A stretch of 10,000 nt of DNA from Nitrospira sp. Its GTDB lineage: Bacteria > Nitrospirota > Nitrospiria > Nitrospirales > Nitrospiraceae. A program made the translations under genes and the position numbers. This document shows positions 1-8,394 of this stretch, piece after piece. Below the pieces are notes generated by a model, which was given only the letters and a program-made list of their open reading frames with translations, made no database searches and had not been told where the DNA came from. Within the stretch, counting starts at the first letter, position 1, and each line of letters opens with the position of its first letter. The stretch is taken from assembly GCA_020216985.1 (NCBI GenBank), contig JAIWOH010000195.1, positions 1 through 10,000 on the forward strand. The letters are read 5' to 3'.

Positions 1-1
1 G

Positions 2-298
2 GACCGCGACCCCGGGAAGCGACTCATCGAGATTGCTCCCGATAACCTGACGGTGCGGGAACGAATGAACAAAATTCTTGAGCTGCTGGAAAGAAAAGAC
101 TCCGTGCCGTTTGCGGAACTCTTCGACCAGGCGACCCATCGCTTGGTCGTGATCGTGACGTTTTTGGCGATGTTGGAATTGATCCGGCTTCGTGTGGCGC
201 GGGTTTTTCAAGCGAGATTGTTCGGACCGATTTTGGTATCTCGGGCCTTTTCCTTGGTGCCCGATCCCGCCGAAGTCGATGCCGGCGACATAGAATAA
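2..298 (+). CDS. scpA: Segregation and condensation protein A, C-terminal part (partial at the window's left edge)
   Basis: This is the last 98 codons of ScpA, the kleisin subunit that bridges the two Smc heads and binds ScpB in the bacterial condensin on the nucleoid. The open frame enters from the left edge and ends at TAA. What remains is the C-terminal winged-helix domain that in the family binds the Smc head. It is recognised by the run LTVRERMNKILELLE, a serine/phenylalanine segment VPFAELF, and the helix VVIVTFLAMLELIRLRVARV followed by FGPI, all characteristic of kleisin C-termini. About 20 residues follow (ending VDAGDIE), a short acidic tail beyond the usual end. The GTG at position 53 is an internal Val, not a start, because homology continues upstream of it (GKRLIEIAPDN). 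scpB follows 26 bp downstream, the standard pairing. Function is confident; the N-terminal two thirds lie outside the window. Confidence 0.92.
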   Translation, partial: DRDPGKRLIEIAPDNLTVRERMNKILELLERKDSVPFAELFDQATHRLVVIVTFLAMLELIRLRVARVFQARLFGPILVSRAFSLVPDPAEVDAGDIE

Positions 299-307
299 AA
301 TAATAAA

Positions 308-321
308 AGGGAGACGTCCCT
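308..321 (+). promoter_or_regulatory. scpB ribosome-binding site inside a small hairpin
   Basis: The only good Shine-Dalgarno match before scpB is GGGAG (309-313), about 11 nt from the ATG. It lies in a 5-bp inverted repeat, AGGGA / TCCCT with a GACG loop (308-321). The hairpin could mask the site until ribosomes finishing scpA at 298 open it, coupling the two subunits' synthesis. The stem is short, so the coupling is an inference. Confidence 0.35.
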
Positions 322-324
322 CCA

Positions 325-1224
325 ATGATCGATGAGATGAACCTCGCATCGGCTGAATCGGCGATTGAGCCGTCCGAGGTCGCGTCGGCCGGCGATTCTC
401 CGGGCGGCGGATCCGGCCCGGGCCATGAAACGGCGACACGAACCTTCGAAATCTGCGAGCTGAAGGGCCTTGTGGAGTCGTTGTTGTTCGTGTCGCAGGA
501 GCCGCTGTCGCTTCAACGACTTGTGACGGTGATCGGAGACGTCACGAAAGCGGAGGTGTCCGAGGCGCTCGGTATGCTTGAGGAGGAATTGGGGAGGCAA
601 GGGCGGGGGATTCGTCTGGTAGAGGTCGCCGGAGGATTTCGACTGGTCACGAAGCAGGAATATGCGCCCTGGATCAAGCGATTGGATAAATCGAAATCGA
701 CGGCGAAGCTGTCGCGGTCGGCGCTCGAATCGCTGGCGATCATCGCCTATAAGCAGCCGATCGTGAAGGCGGAAATCGAGGAAATTCGCGGAGTCGAAAC
801 GTCGGGGGTTGTGCGGACTCTCTTAGAACGGAAACTGGTTCGAATCGTCGGGCGCAAGGAAGTGCCGGGCCGCCCCATTATGTACGGGACGACGAAGTAT
901 TTTCTTGAGCATTTCGGGTTGAACGATCTCTCGCAATTGCCGCCGCTTCGGGAATTCAAAGAGTTGGGCGAGTCGGAACAGACGACGCTGCCGATGGACG
1001 AGGCCGAGAAATTCGCGACGAACGGCTCCGCTCACGCTGCCGATATGGTCGGAGCCGACGCGCTCGCTGATCGAGCCGGTGCGGTAGCCGAGGCGGTCGT
1101 TGAAGAAGATCAGGCTGAAAGAGATCAGATCGAAACGGCGCTGGAAGCGGAGTTGAAGGCACTCCCAACTGCCGATGCCGAGCCGGACGGAATGTTTCTT
1201 GACGAGCCGGTTGAACAGACATGA
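325..1224 (+). CDS. scpB: Segregation and condensation protein B, with long tails
   Basis: ScpB dimerises and binds the central part of ScpA, completing the Smc-ScpAB complex that compacts and segregates the chromosome. The core runs from about residue 46 (ELKGLVESLLFVSQEPLS) to about residue 210 and contains the two winged-helix domains. The signature of the second domain is plain: LSRSALESLAIIAYKQPI at about 131-148, then EIEEIRGVETSGVVRTLLER and GRKEVPGRPIMYGTTKYFLEHF at about 153-199. At 299 residues it is longer than the usual 180-220. The excess is an N-terminal Ser/Gly/Glu-rich stretch of about 45 residues and a C-terminal Ala/Glu/Asp-rich stretch of about 90, both probably disordered. 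The ATG at 325 is chosen because it is preceded by GGGAG. A later start just before the conserved core cannot be excluded, since the N-terminal extension is not conserved-looking. It is transcribed with scpA. Confidence 0.95.
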   Translation: MIDEMNLASAESAIEPSEVASAGDSPGGGSGPGHETATRTFEICELKGLVESLLFVSQEPLSLQRLVTVIGDVTKAEVSEALGMLEEELGRQGRGIRLVEVAGGFRLVTKQEYAPWIKRLDKSKSTAKLSRSALESLAIIAYKQPIVKAEIEEIRGVETSGVVRTLLERKLVRIVGRKEVPGRPIMYGTTKYFLEHFGLNDLSQLPPLREFKELGESEQTTLPMDEAEKFATNGSAHAADMVGADALADRAGAVAEAVVEEDQAERDQIETALEAELKALPTADAEPDGMFLDEPVEQT

Positions 1225-1263
1225 GTTCTTCCGTGCAAGACCTTTCGGTTTCACCATGAAAGC

Positions 1264-1312
1264 CGGTCGGCCGAGGGTGCTCCTCGGCGGGCCGTTCCTT
1301 GACTCTCTTTTT
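1264..1312 (+). terminator. Terminator-like hairpin after scpB
   Basis: The stem pairs 1264-1276 with 1282-1294. It has seven perfect base pairs, GCCGAGG / CCTCGGC, around a GTGCT loop, then one G-G mismatch, then five more pairs (one a T-G wobble). It is followed by an interrupted pyrimidine/T-rich stretch ending in five Ts (1308-1312). The weak, broken T-run makes termination likely but not certain. It lies 39 bp after the scpB stop and would separate scpAB from the next gene. Confidence 0.5.
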
Positions 1313-1328
1313 GGCGGTTTGTTAGACT
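1299..1328 (+). promoter_or_regulatory. Candidate sigma-70-type promoter for the NHL-repeat gene
   Basis: TTGACT (1299-1304, five of six matches to the -35 consensus) is followed after 18 bp by TAGACT (1323-1328, four of six matches to the -10 consensus). Transcription would begin near 1335, giving a leader of about 60 nt before the ATG at 1399. The -35 box sits inside the T-rich part of the preceding terminator-like hairpin. A weaker alternative is TTGAAA at 1350-1355 with ATCAAT at 1373-1378. This is assigned by consensus match only. Confidence 0.4.
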
Positions 1329-1398
1329 CCACAATCCATTTCTAAATCATTGAAACATCCCTTGTTTTTTGAATCAATCGACCAGGATCCATGAGGTG

Positions 1399-4383
1399 AT
1401 GGCGGTGGCGAAGTCGTGGCTCTGGGATGAATTGTTCGGGTTCGGCCGTCGGGGGCTCGTGCGAGGGCTCATGATTGACGGCATTCACAGTGAGTGGGGA
1501 GGGGGCGAGCCGGTAGCGGAAGAGGAAACACCGCCTCCTGCGCCGGTCAATGTCAAGGCCAAATCCGGAAACGGGCGGGTGACCATCACCTGGGACCCCG
1601 TGCCGGATGCCATGTATTACAACCTCTATTTCCAGACCACGAAGGGCGTGCAGATCAAGTTTTCCGAACTCACCCGTCCCATCGCGAGCGAAGAGGATTT
1701 CAAGACCGTCATCGGCGTCAAAAAGGAGAAGGCGGCTTGTTTGGAAGGTGTCACCAGCCCCTTTGTGCATGACGATCTCGCCAACGGCACCTGCTACCAC
1801 TATGTCGTGACCGTGGTGACGCCCAAGGGCGAAAGCCCCGAGTCGCAGGAAGTCATGGCCGTGCCCTCTCCTTATCTGTTGGCCATGGTGATCGGAAAAG
1901 AGGGCGGTGAGGACGGGGAATTCAGCTCGCCGACAGGCATCGCGATCGACAAGGACGGCAATATTTACGTTGCGGATACCGATAATCATTCCATCCAAAA
2001 GTTCGACAAGACCGGAACATTTTTGGCTCGGTGGGGCGGAGAGCCGAGCTCGCAGGAAGGGCAGTTTTATTATCCTCGCGGGTTGGCCGTCGGACCGGAG
2101 GGCGTCCTCTACGTGGCCGACAGCGGCAACAATCGGGTTCAAAAATTCGACTTGGAAGGCAACGTGCAAAAAGCCTGGGGGAAGTTCGGGTTCGCCTGGC
2201 GCGGAGCCGAGATGGGAAAATTCGACGTGCCTTGGGGAGTCACCACGGATTCGGACGGCAACGTGTACGTCTCCGACACAAGCAACGCCCGCGTTCAGAA
2301 GTTCCAGCCCGACGGCCAGCCTTTGCTCAAATGGGGACGCGACGGCAGTTTTGACGGTGCCTTTTTCTTCCCGCGCGGCGTGGCGGTCGACTTTGTCGGC
2401 AACATTTACGTGGCGGACGAAGGCAACAATCGGGTCCAAAAGTTCGACGCGAGGGGAAGTTTCCTGACCAAGTGGGGTCGAGAAGGAAGCGGGCCCGGCC
2501 AATTCAAGGCTCCGTGGGGCATCGCGTGCGATGCCTTGGGCAACGTCTACGTGGTCGACAGCGGCAACCATCGCATTCAAAAGTTCGACGGCAACGGAAC
2601 GTTTCTATGCGCCTTCGGAAATCGCGGACGGGCGGAAGGGCAGCTCAATTTCCCTTACGGCGTCGCCGTGGACAAGGAGGGTGCAGTCTATGTGGTCGAC
2701 AGCGGCAACAACCGCGTGCTCAAGTTCGTTCCCACCGAAGAAGAGCTGAATCGAGGAAAAGAGGAGCCGACGCAGGTTGTCCGGGACGATACCCCGCCGC
2801 CGCGCAGCGTCGCGGCCAAGGCCGGGGATACCGAAGTGTTTGTGAGTTGGCTGGAGGTGCCGGGAGCGGTCTCCTACAATCTCTATTTCGGGACGGCGCC
2901 GCATCTGACGACGCAGAGCGCGACGAAGATCGAAGGCGTGACCAATCCCTATACCCATGCGGGCTTGACCAACGACGTCCCCTATTTCTACGCCGTGACG
3001 GCGTTGTTCGAAGACGGACGGGAAAGCTCCTTGTCCGAAGAAGTCACGGCGACGCCGGTGCTCATCGACATTACGGCGCCGCAGAATCCCTATGCCGTCA
3101 TCAACCACGGCGCGTTCATGACCAATTCACCGGAAGTGATGGTCACCATTTCAGCCAACGATATCGATACCGGCGTGGGAGCCTATTTCATCTCCGAGAG
3201 CCCCTTGACGCCGATGGCGGGTACTCCCGGTTGGGTCGAGGTGGAACCGGCTCTGAAGTTCGGCGCGACGATCCCCTTCATCCTGTCCCCCGGCGACGGG
3301 CAGAAAACGATCTACGTGTGGTTCAAAGACGTGGGCAACAACATTTCCACGCCTGCCAGCGCCACCATTCTCCTCAATACGTCCGGCTACGTGTGCGTCG
3401 CCAAGTGGGGAAAGCCGGGGCGGGGCGCCTCGCTGCTCCACGGCGGCGAGTTCATGGCGCCGATGTACGGCCTGTGCGTCGATCAGCAGGGTTGTTTGTT
3501 CGTGGTCGACAACGGCAACAATCGCATTCAGAAGTTCGACAACGCCGGGAATTTCATCATTCTCTGGGGCAATTTCGGATCGGCTAACGCCAACTTCCAT
3601 AATCCGACCGGCATCGCCTGCGACGGGAACGGCGACGTCTGGGTGGTGGATACGAACAATCACCGGGTTCAAAAATTCGACGGCAAGTTGGGCGGCTACC
3701 TGATGAAATTCGGTTCGCGCGGCAACGGCGAAGGACAATTCAATGCCCCGTGGGGCATCGCGATCGATCGCGTGCGAGGATTCGTGTATGTCGTGGACAG
3801 CGCGAACTTCCGCGTGCAGAAATTCGACATGAGCGGCGAATTCATCATGGCCTGGGGGAGTTTCGGAAGCGGAGACGGCCAATTCTATTTTCCTCGCGGC
3901 ATCGCCGTCGATCAGGACGACGGATCGGTCTACGTCGTGGACATGGGCAATCATCGCATTCAGAAGTTCGACACCAGCACCAACGTGTTGCCCCAATTGC
4001 TGACCAAATGGGGCGGTAGTCCCGAGGCCGGCCACGCCAGCAGCGCACTGGCCCGGGAGGCCGGACAACTTCGATCGCCGTGGGGCATCGCCGTCGATCA
4101 CGCTGGGGACGTGTATGTGACGGATACCGGAAACCATCGCGTGGAGAAGTTCGATCGGGAAGGCAACTTCATCACACAGTGGGGGGGGTTCGGCAACGGG
4201 GGCGGTCAATTCAACTTCCCCTACGGGATCGCCGTGGACGCCAAGGGCAGCGTCTATGTCGTGGACAGCGGAAATACCAGGGTGCAGCAATTCATGCCGG
4301 CTGAGGAAGGGAGCGAACGGCTTCAGGAGGAAGCTGAGACGATCGACGAGATGGTTCAACGGCCGGAAGGCCGAGAGCCGTGA
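1399..4383 (+). CDS. Large modular protein: two FN3-like domains, an Ig-like domain and twelve NHL repeats (two six-bladed beta-propellers)
   Basis: A 994-residue protein of unknown function; no enzyme motif is visible. Order of parts, numbered from the ATG at 1399: a 44-residue N-terminus; an FN3-like domain (about 45-155, with VTITW and YYNLYF); six NHL repeats (about 175-444); a second FN3-like domain (about 466-554, again with YNLYF); an Ig-like domain (about 555-660, containing the typical VWFKDVGNNIS strand); six more NHL repeats (about 664-966); and a Glu-rich tail. Each repeat carries P-x-G-[IV]-A-x-D, then YV-x-D-x-x-N, then [RI]-[VI]-Q-K-F-D, and six such repeats normally close one propeller. 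NHL propellers are usually binding platforms for protein, RNA or ligand, and with FN3/Ig partners most often occur in exported bacterial proteins. However, the N-terminus shows no clear signal peptide or lipobox. The start is uncertain: ATG 1399 has AGGA at 1384-1387 upstream; TTG 1369, GTG 1396 and ATG 1471 (GAGG just upstream) are alternatives. It is probably its own transcription unit, or leads into guaB. Confidence 0.88.
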   Translation: MAVAKSWLWDELFGFGRRGLVRGLMIDGIHSEWGGGEPVAEEETPPPAPVNVKAKSGNGRVTITWDPVPDAMYYNLYFQTTKGVQIKFSELTRPIASEEDFKTVIGVKKEKAACLEGVTSPFVHDDLANGTCYHYVVTVVTPKGESPESQEVMAVPSPYLLAMVIGKEGGEDGEFSSPTGIAIDKDGNIYVADTDNHSIQKFDKTGTFLARWGGEPSSQEGQFYYPRGLAVGPEGVLYVADSGNNRVQKFDLEGNVQKAWGKFGFAWRGAEMGKFDVPWGVTTDSDGNVYVSDTSNARVQKFQPDGQPLLKWGRDGSFDGAFFFPRGVAVDFVGNIYVADEGNNRVQKFDARGSFLTKWGREGSGPGQFKAPWGIACDALGNVYVVDSGNHRIQKFDGNGTFLCAFGNRGRAEGQLNFPYGVAVDKEGAVYVVDSGNNRVLKFVPTEEELNRGKEEPTQVVRDDTPPPRSVAAKAGDTEVFVSWLEVPGAVSYNLYFGTAPHLTTQSATKIEGVTNPYTHAGLTNDVPYFYAVTALFEDGRESSLSEEVTATPVLIDITAPQNPYAVINHGAFMTNSPEVMVTISANDIDTGVGAYFISESPLTPMAGTPGWVEVEPALKFGATIPFILSPGDGQKTIYVWFKDVGNNISTPASATILLNTSGYVCVAKWGKPGRGASLLHGGEFMAPMYGLCVDQQGCLFVVDNGNNRIQKFDNAGNFIILWGNFGSANANFHNPTGIACDGNGDVWVVDTNNHRVQKFDGKLGGYLMKFGSRGNGEGQFNAPWGIAIDRVRGFVYVVDSANFRVQKFDMSGEFIMAWGSFGSGDGQFYFPRGIAVDQDDGSVYVVDMGNHRIQKFDTSTNVLPQLLTKWGGSPEAGHASSALAREAGQLRSPWGIAVDHAGDVYVTDTGNHRVEKFDREGNFITQWGGFGNGGGQFNFPYGIAVDAKGSVYVVDSGNTRVQQFMPAEEGSERLQEEAETIDEMVQRPEGREP
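1921..2730 (+). repeat. First block of six NHL repeats (beta-propeller A)
   Basis: Six protein-level repeats begin near 1921, 2065, 2221, 2362, 2503 and 2644. The spacing is 141-156 nt, that is 47-52 residues per blade. The central motifs run PTG, PRG, PWG, PRG, PWG, PYG, and nearly every blade ends in a form of R-V-Q-K-F-D. The DNA copies are diverged, so this is an old protein repeat rather than a recent DNA duplication, although short nearly identical runs such as ggcaacaatcgggt recur. Confidence 0.9.
3451..4296 (+). repeat. Second block of six NHL repeats (beta-propeller B)
   Basis: Six repeats begin near 3451, 3595, 3739, 3883, 4069 and 4210. The spacing is 141-144 nt except for the fourth, which is 186 nt because it carries about 14 extra residues. 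The motifs run PMYG, PTG, PWG, PRG, PWG, PYG, so the last four positions match block A in order. The strand just before the block (about 3388-3420, YVCVAKWGK) probably supplies the closing strand of the propeller. Confidence 0.9.
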
Positions 4384-4404
4384 CGTCGGTTGAGAAATCG
4401 AGGA

Positions 4405-4424
4405 CATGACGGCCGGCCGTCGTG
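4405..4424. promoter_or_regulatory. GC-rich palindrome between the NHL gene and guaB
   Basis: Positions 4408-4421 (GACGGCCGGCCGTC) form a perfect 14-bp palindrome. In RNA it extends to 10-bp arms over 4405-4424 with one T-G wobble. No T-run follows, so it is not a canonical intrinsic terminator. It could slow or end transcription of the NHL gene with another factor, or be a protein-binding site. Its role is unknown. Confidence 0.4.
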
Positions 4425-4440
4425 ATCATGCGATCGAGTG

Positions 4441-5935
<1,495 letters not shown>

Positions 5936-5979
5936 TTGCGGCCCCTTCTCTTTCACTCATCGCCCCTGACCGTATCGAA

Positions 5980-7536
5980 ATGGAACTCTGGCACGATAGA
6001 ATCCTGGTCCTTGATTTCGGTTCGCAATACACCCAACTGATCGCCCGCCGGATCCGCGAAGCGGGGGTCTATTCCCAGATTCTCCCCTGCACCGTGCCGC
6101 CGGCCACGGTGCTGGCTTATCGGCCGCAGGGTATCGTGCTGTCAGGCGGCCCCTCCAGCGTCTACGAGAAAAATGCGCCGACCGTCGATAAAACGTTGCT
6201 CGATCAGGGCATTCCCGTTCTGGGCATCTGTTATGGCATGCAGTTGATCACCCATCTGTCGGGCGGCGACGTTGCCAAATCAGAGCGCCGAGAATACGGG
6301 CGGGCCGACTTGGCGATCGACGACGCGGGCGGCCTGTTCAAGGGGATCGGGAAGGACGGTTCCACGGTCGTGTGGATGTCGCACGGCGACCGAATCGAAC
6401 GGATGCCGCCCGGCTTTCTCGCCATCGCCCATACGGACAATTCGCCGATCGCGGCCATGAAGCGGGAGGATCCGAAACGACGGATTTACTGTCTGCAATT
6501 CCATCCCGAAGTGGCCCATACGCCTGAGGGAGCGGCGATCCTTCGCAATTTCGTCTTTGAAATTTGCGGCTGCAAACCGACCTGGACCATGCAGTCCTAC
6601 GTCGAGACGGCCGTCCGGCAAATCCGAGAACGGGTCGGGCGGGACCGGGTGATCTGTGCGCTGAGCGGCGGCGTGGATTCGTCGGTCGCCGCCGCGCTGA
6701 CGAACCGAGCCGTCGGCGACCAGCTCACATGCATCTTCGTGGACAACGGCGTGTTGCGAGCCGGCGAGCGTCGGCAGGTGGAGAAGACGTTCGCCTCGCA
6801 GATGCACCTCAACCTGCGCGTCATCGACGGCACGAAGCAGTTTTTGGCCGCTCTCAAAAACGTGACGGACCCGGAACGGAAGCGCAAGATCATCGGTCGG
6901 CAATTCATCAGGCATTTCGAGGCGGAGGCCAAGAAACTGAAAGACGCGGCCTATCTCGTGCAGGGGACGCTCTATCCCGACGTGATCGAGAGCGTCAGTT
7001 TCAAAGGACCGTCGGCGACGATTAAAACGCATCATAACGTCGGTGGACTGCCGGCGCGGATGCGCCTGAAGATCATCGAGCCGTTGCGGGAACTTTTCAA
7101 AGACGAAGTCCGGGTGTTGGGGAAAGAATTGGGGTTGCCGGATGAGATTATTTGGCGACAGCCGTTTCCGGGGCCAGGGCTGGCAATCCGCGTGTTGGGG
7201 GCGGTGACGCCGGAACGGTTGGCGATCCTTCGCGCGGCCGAAGCCGTCGTCGATCAGGAAATTCGCGAGGCCGGCCTTTATCGAGACATCTGGCAGGCGT
7301 TCGCGGTGTTGTTGCCCGTCCGAACTGTCGGCGTCATGGGCGACCGGCGGACCTACGAGTACGTCATCGCGATTCGGGCTGTCACGAGCGTAGACGGCAT
7401 GACCGCCGACTGGGCGAAGATTCCCGATGAGGTGCTGGGCCGGATGTCGAATCGGATTATCAACGAAGTCAAAGGCGTCAACCGGGTGGTCTATGACGTC
7501 AGCTCGAAGCCGCCCGCTACGATCGAATGGGAGTAG
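5980..7536 (+). CDS. guaA: GMP synthase (glutamine-hydrolysing)
   Basis: It aminates XMP to GMP using glutamine and ATP, completing the pathway begun by GuaB. At 518 residues it has the usual length and both parts in one chain. The class I glutamine amidotransferase domain starts at [20 protein letters not shown] and carries the nucleophile Cys84 in GICYGMQ and the partners His175 and Glu177 in FHPEV. The ATP-pyrophosphatase domain has its P-loop SGGVDSSV at 229-236. The C-terminal dimerisation/XMP-binding domain shows [29 protein letters not shown] and the terminal PPATIEWE. I chose ATG 5980 because the conserved fold begins eight residues later. The frame is open back to TTG 5926, which would overlap guaB and add 18 residues of no visible homology. 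No good Shine-Dalgarno sequence precedes 5980, which is unusual; translation may depend on upstream guaB. Confidence 0.97.
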   Translation: MELWHDRILVLDFGSQYTQLIARRIREAGVYSQILPCTVPPATVLAYRPQGIVLSGGPSSVYEKNAPTVDKTLLDQGIPVLGICYGMQLITHLSGGDVAKSERREYGRADLAIDDAGGLFKGIGKDGSTVVWMSHGDRIERMPPGFLAIAHTDNSPIAAMKREDPKRRIYCLQFHPEVAHTPEGAAILRNFVFEICGCKPTWTMQSYVETAVRQIRERVGRDRVICALSGGVDSSVAAALTNRAVGDQLTCIFVDNGVLRAGERRQVEKTFASQMHLNLRVIDGTKQFLAALKNVTDPERKRKIIGRQFIRHFEAEAKKLKDAAYLVQGTLYPDVIESVSFKGPSATIKTHHNVGGLPARMRLKIIEPLRELFKDEVRVLGKELGLPDEIIWRQPFPGPGLAIRVLGAVTPERLAILRAAEAVVDQEIREAGLYRDIWQAFAVLLPVRTVGVMGDRRTYEYVIAIRAVTSVDGMTADWAKIPDEVLGRMSNRIINEVKGVNRVVYDVSSKPPATIEWE

Positions 7537-7572
7537 GACTGCTTCCAATCTTGAGAGGAGAAGGCAGAGCGG

Positions 7573-8394
7573 GTGGAAGTCAGGCTGCAAAAACTCATCG
7601 CCGGGACGGGGCTTGCGTCCCGCCGCAAGGCGGAGCAACTGATCGCGGCGGGACGGGTCACGGTCAACGGGAAGATCGTGACGGAGCTGGGGACGAAGGT
7701 CGATCCTTCGCGCGACCACGTTAAGGTAGATGGAAAACATCTCCGCGCTGTCCAGCCGTTCGTCTATCTCATGTTGAACAAGCCGAAACACGTCATGTCC
7801 ACTCTGGACGACCCCCGTGGCAGACCAACCGTGAAGGACTTGCTTCGCGGGGTATCGGTCCGTGTCTTTCCGGTCGGCCGTCTCGATTTTGACAGCGAAG
7901 GCCTCATGTTGTTGACAAACCATGGGGCGTTGGCGCAGACCCTGCTTCATCCTCGTTACGGGGTGGCGAAGACCTATCTCATTAAAGTGAAAGGCGTGCT
8001 GACCGACGATGAAATCCGACGATTGGAGGAGGGGGTGCGGCTCGATGATGGTATGACCGCGCCGGCCCAGGTGAAAAAAGTCGGGAAAGCGGAGCAGAAT
8101 TCTTGGCTGGAGATTACGATTCGCGAGGGACGCAAGCATCAAGTCAAACGGATGTTGGAAGCGGTCGGCCATCCGGTCATTCGGCTGACCAGGGTGAAAA
8201 TGGGCCCGTTGTCGTTGGGACGGCTGGAGTCGGGAGCGTTTCGGTTTTTGACCGATCGGGAAGCCAACGCCCTGCGGGCGTTGGTCGAGGAACGTGTCGA
8301 GATGGTTGAGCGAGGAGAGGGAGCGCCCGTCCGCCCGAAACGCCCTGTTCGACGAGAGGGCTGGGCCCGTTCGAAGAAAACGAAAGTGGCGTAA
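7573..8394 (+). CDS. rluB: rRNA pseudouridine synthase, RsuA/RluB/RluE/RluF family
   Basis: It isomerises specific uridines to pseudouridine in ribosomal RNA during ribosome assembly. Residues 2-60 form an S4 RNA-binding domain (RLQKLIAGTGLASRRKAEQL, then GRVTVNG). The catalytic domain opens with LNKPKHVMSTLDDPRGRPTV and holds the family signature GRLDFDSEGLMLLTNHG, whose Asp105 is the catalytic residue. The later KTYLIKVKG, REGRKHQVKRML and GHPVIRLTRV segments are also typical. At 273 residues it has a normal length plus a basic tail (KRPVRREGWARSKKTKVA) that may bind RNA. The start is GTG, preceded by AGAGGAGAAGG at 7554-7564. The subfamily (RluB, 23S, versus RsuA, 16S) is inferred from overall resemblance and common linkage to scpAB; the exact target uridine cannot be read from sequence. 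Its stop overlaps the start of aspS. Confidence 0.93.
   Translation: MEVRLQKLIAGTGLASRRKAEQLIAAGRVTVNGKIVTELGTKVDPSRDHVKVDGKHLRAVQPFVYLMLNKPKHVMSTLDDPRGRPTVKDLLRGVSVRVFPVGRLDFDSEGLMLLTNHGALAQTLLHPRYGVAKTYLIKVKGVLTDDEIRRLEEGVRLDDGMTAPAQVKKVGKAEQNSWLEITIREGRKHQVKRMLEAVGHPVIRLTRVKMGPLSLGRLESGAFRFLTDREANALRALVEERVEMVERGEGAPVRPKRPVRREGWARSKKTKVA

Noticed and set aside
53..298. A short independent gene starting at GTG 53
   Set aside because: ScpA-like sequence continues upstream in the same frame to the window edge, so it is the end of a longer gene.
1221..1259. An ATGA overlap with the scpB stop, hinting at a coupled next gene
   Set aside because: The frame ends after 12 codons, and no homologous continuation is seen in other frames before 1369.
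1256..1345. A 29-codon frame with ATG in the scpB-NHL gap
   Set aside because: It has no ribosome-binding site, runs through the terminator hairpin and the candidate promoter, and has no recognisable sequence.
3151..4407. A 418-codon minus-strand frame opposite the NHL gene, and a similar one at 1342-2580
   Set aside because: Their repetitive translation (recurring HVD and VELLNA-like runs) is simply the mirror of the NHL repeats on the + strand.
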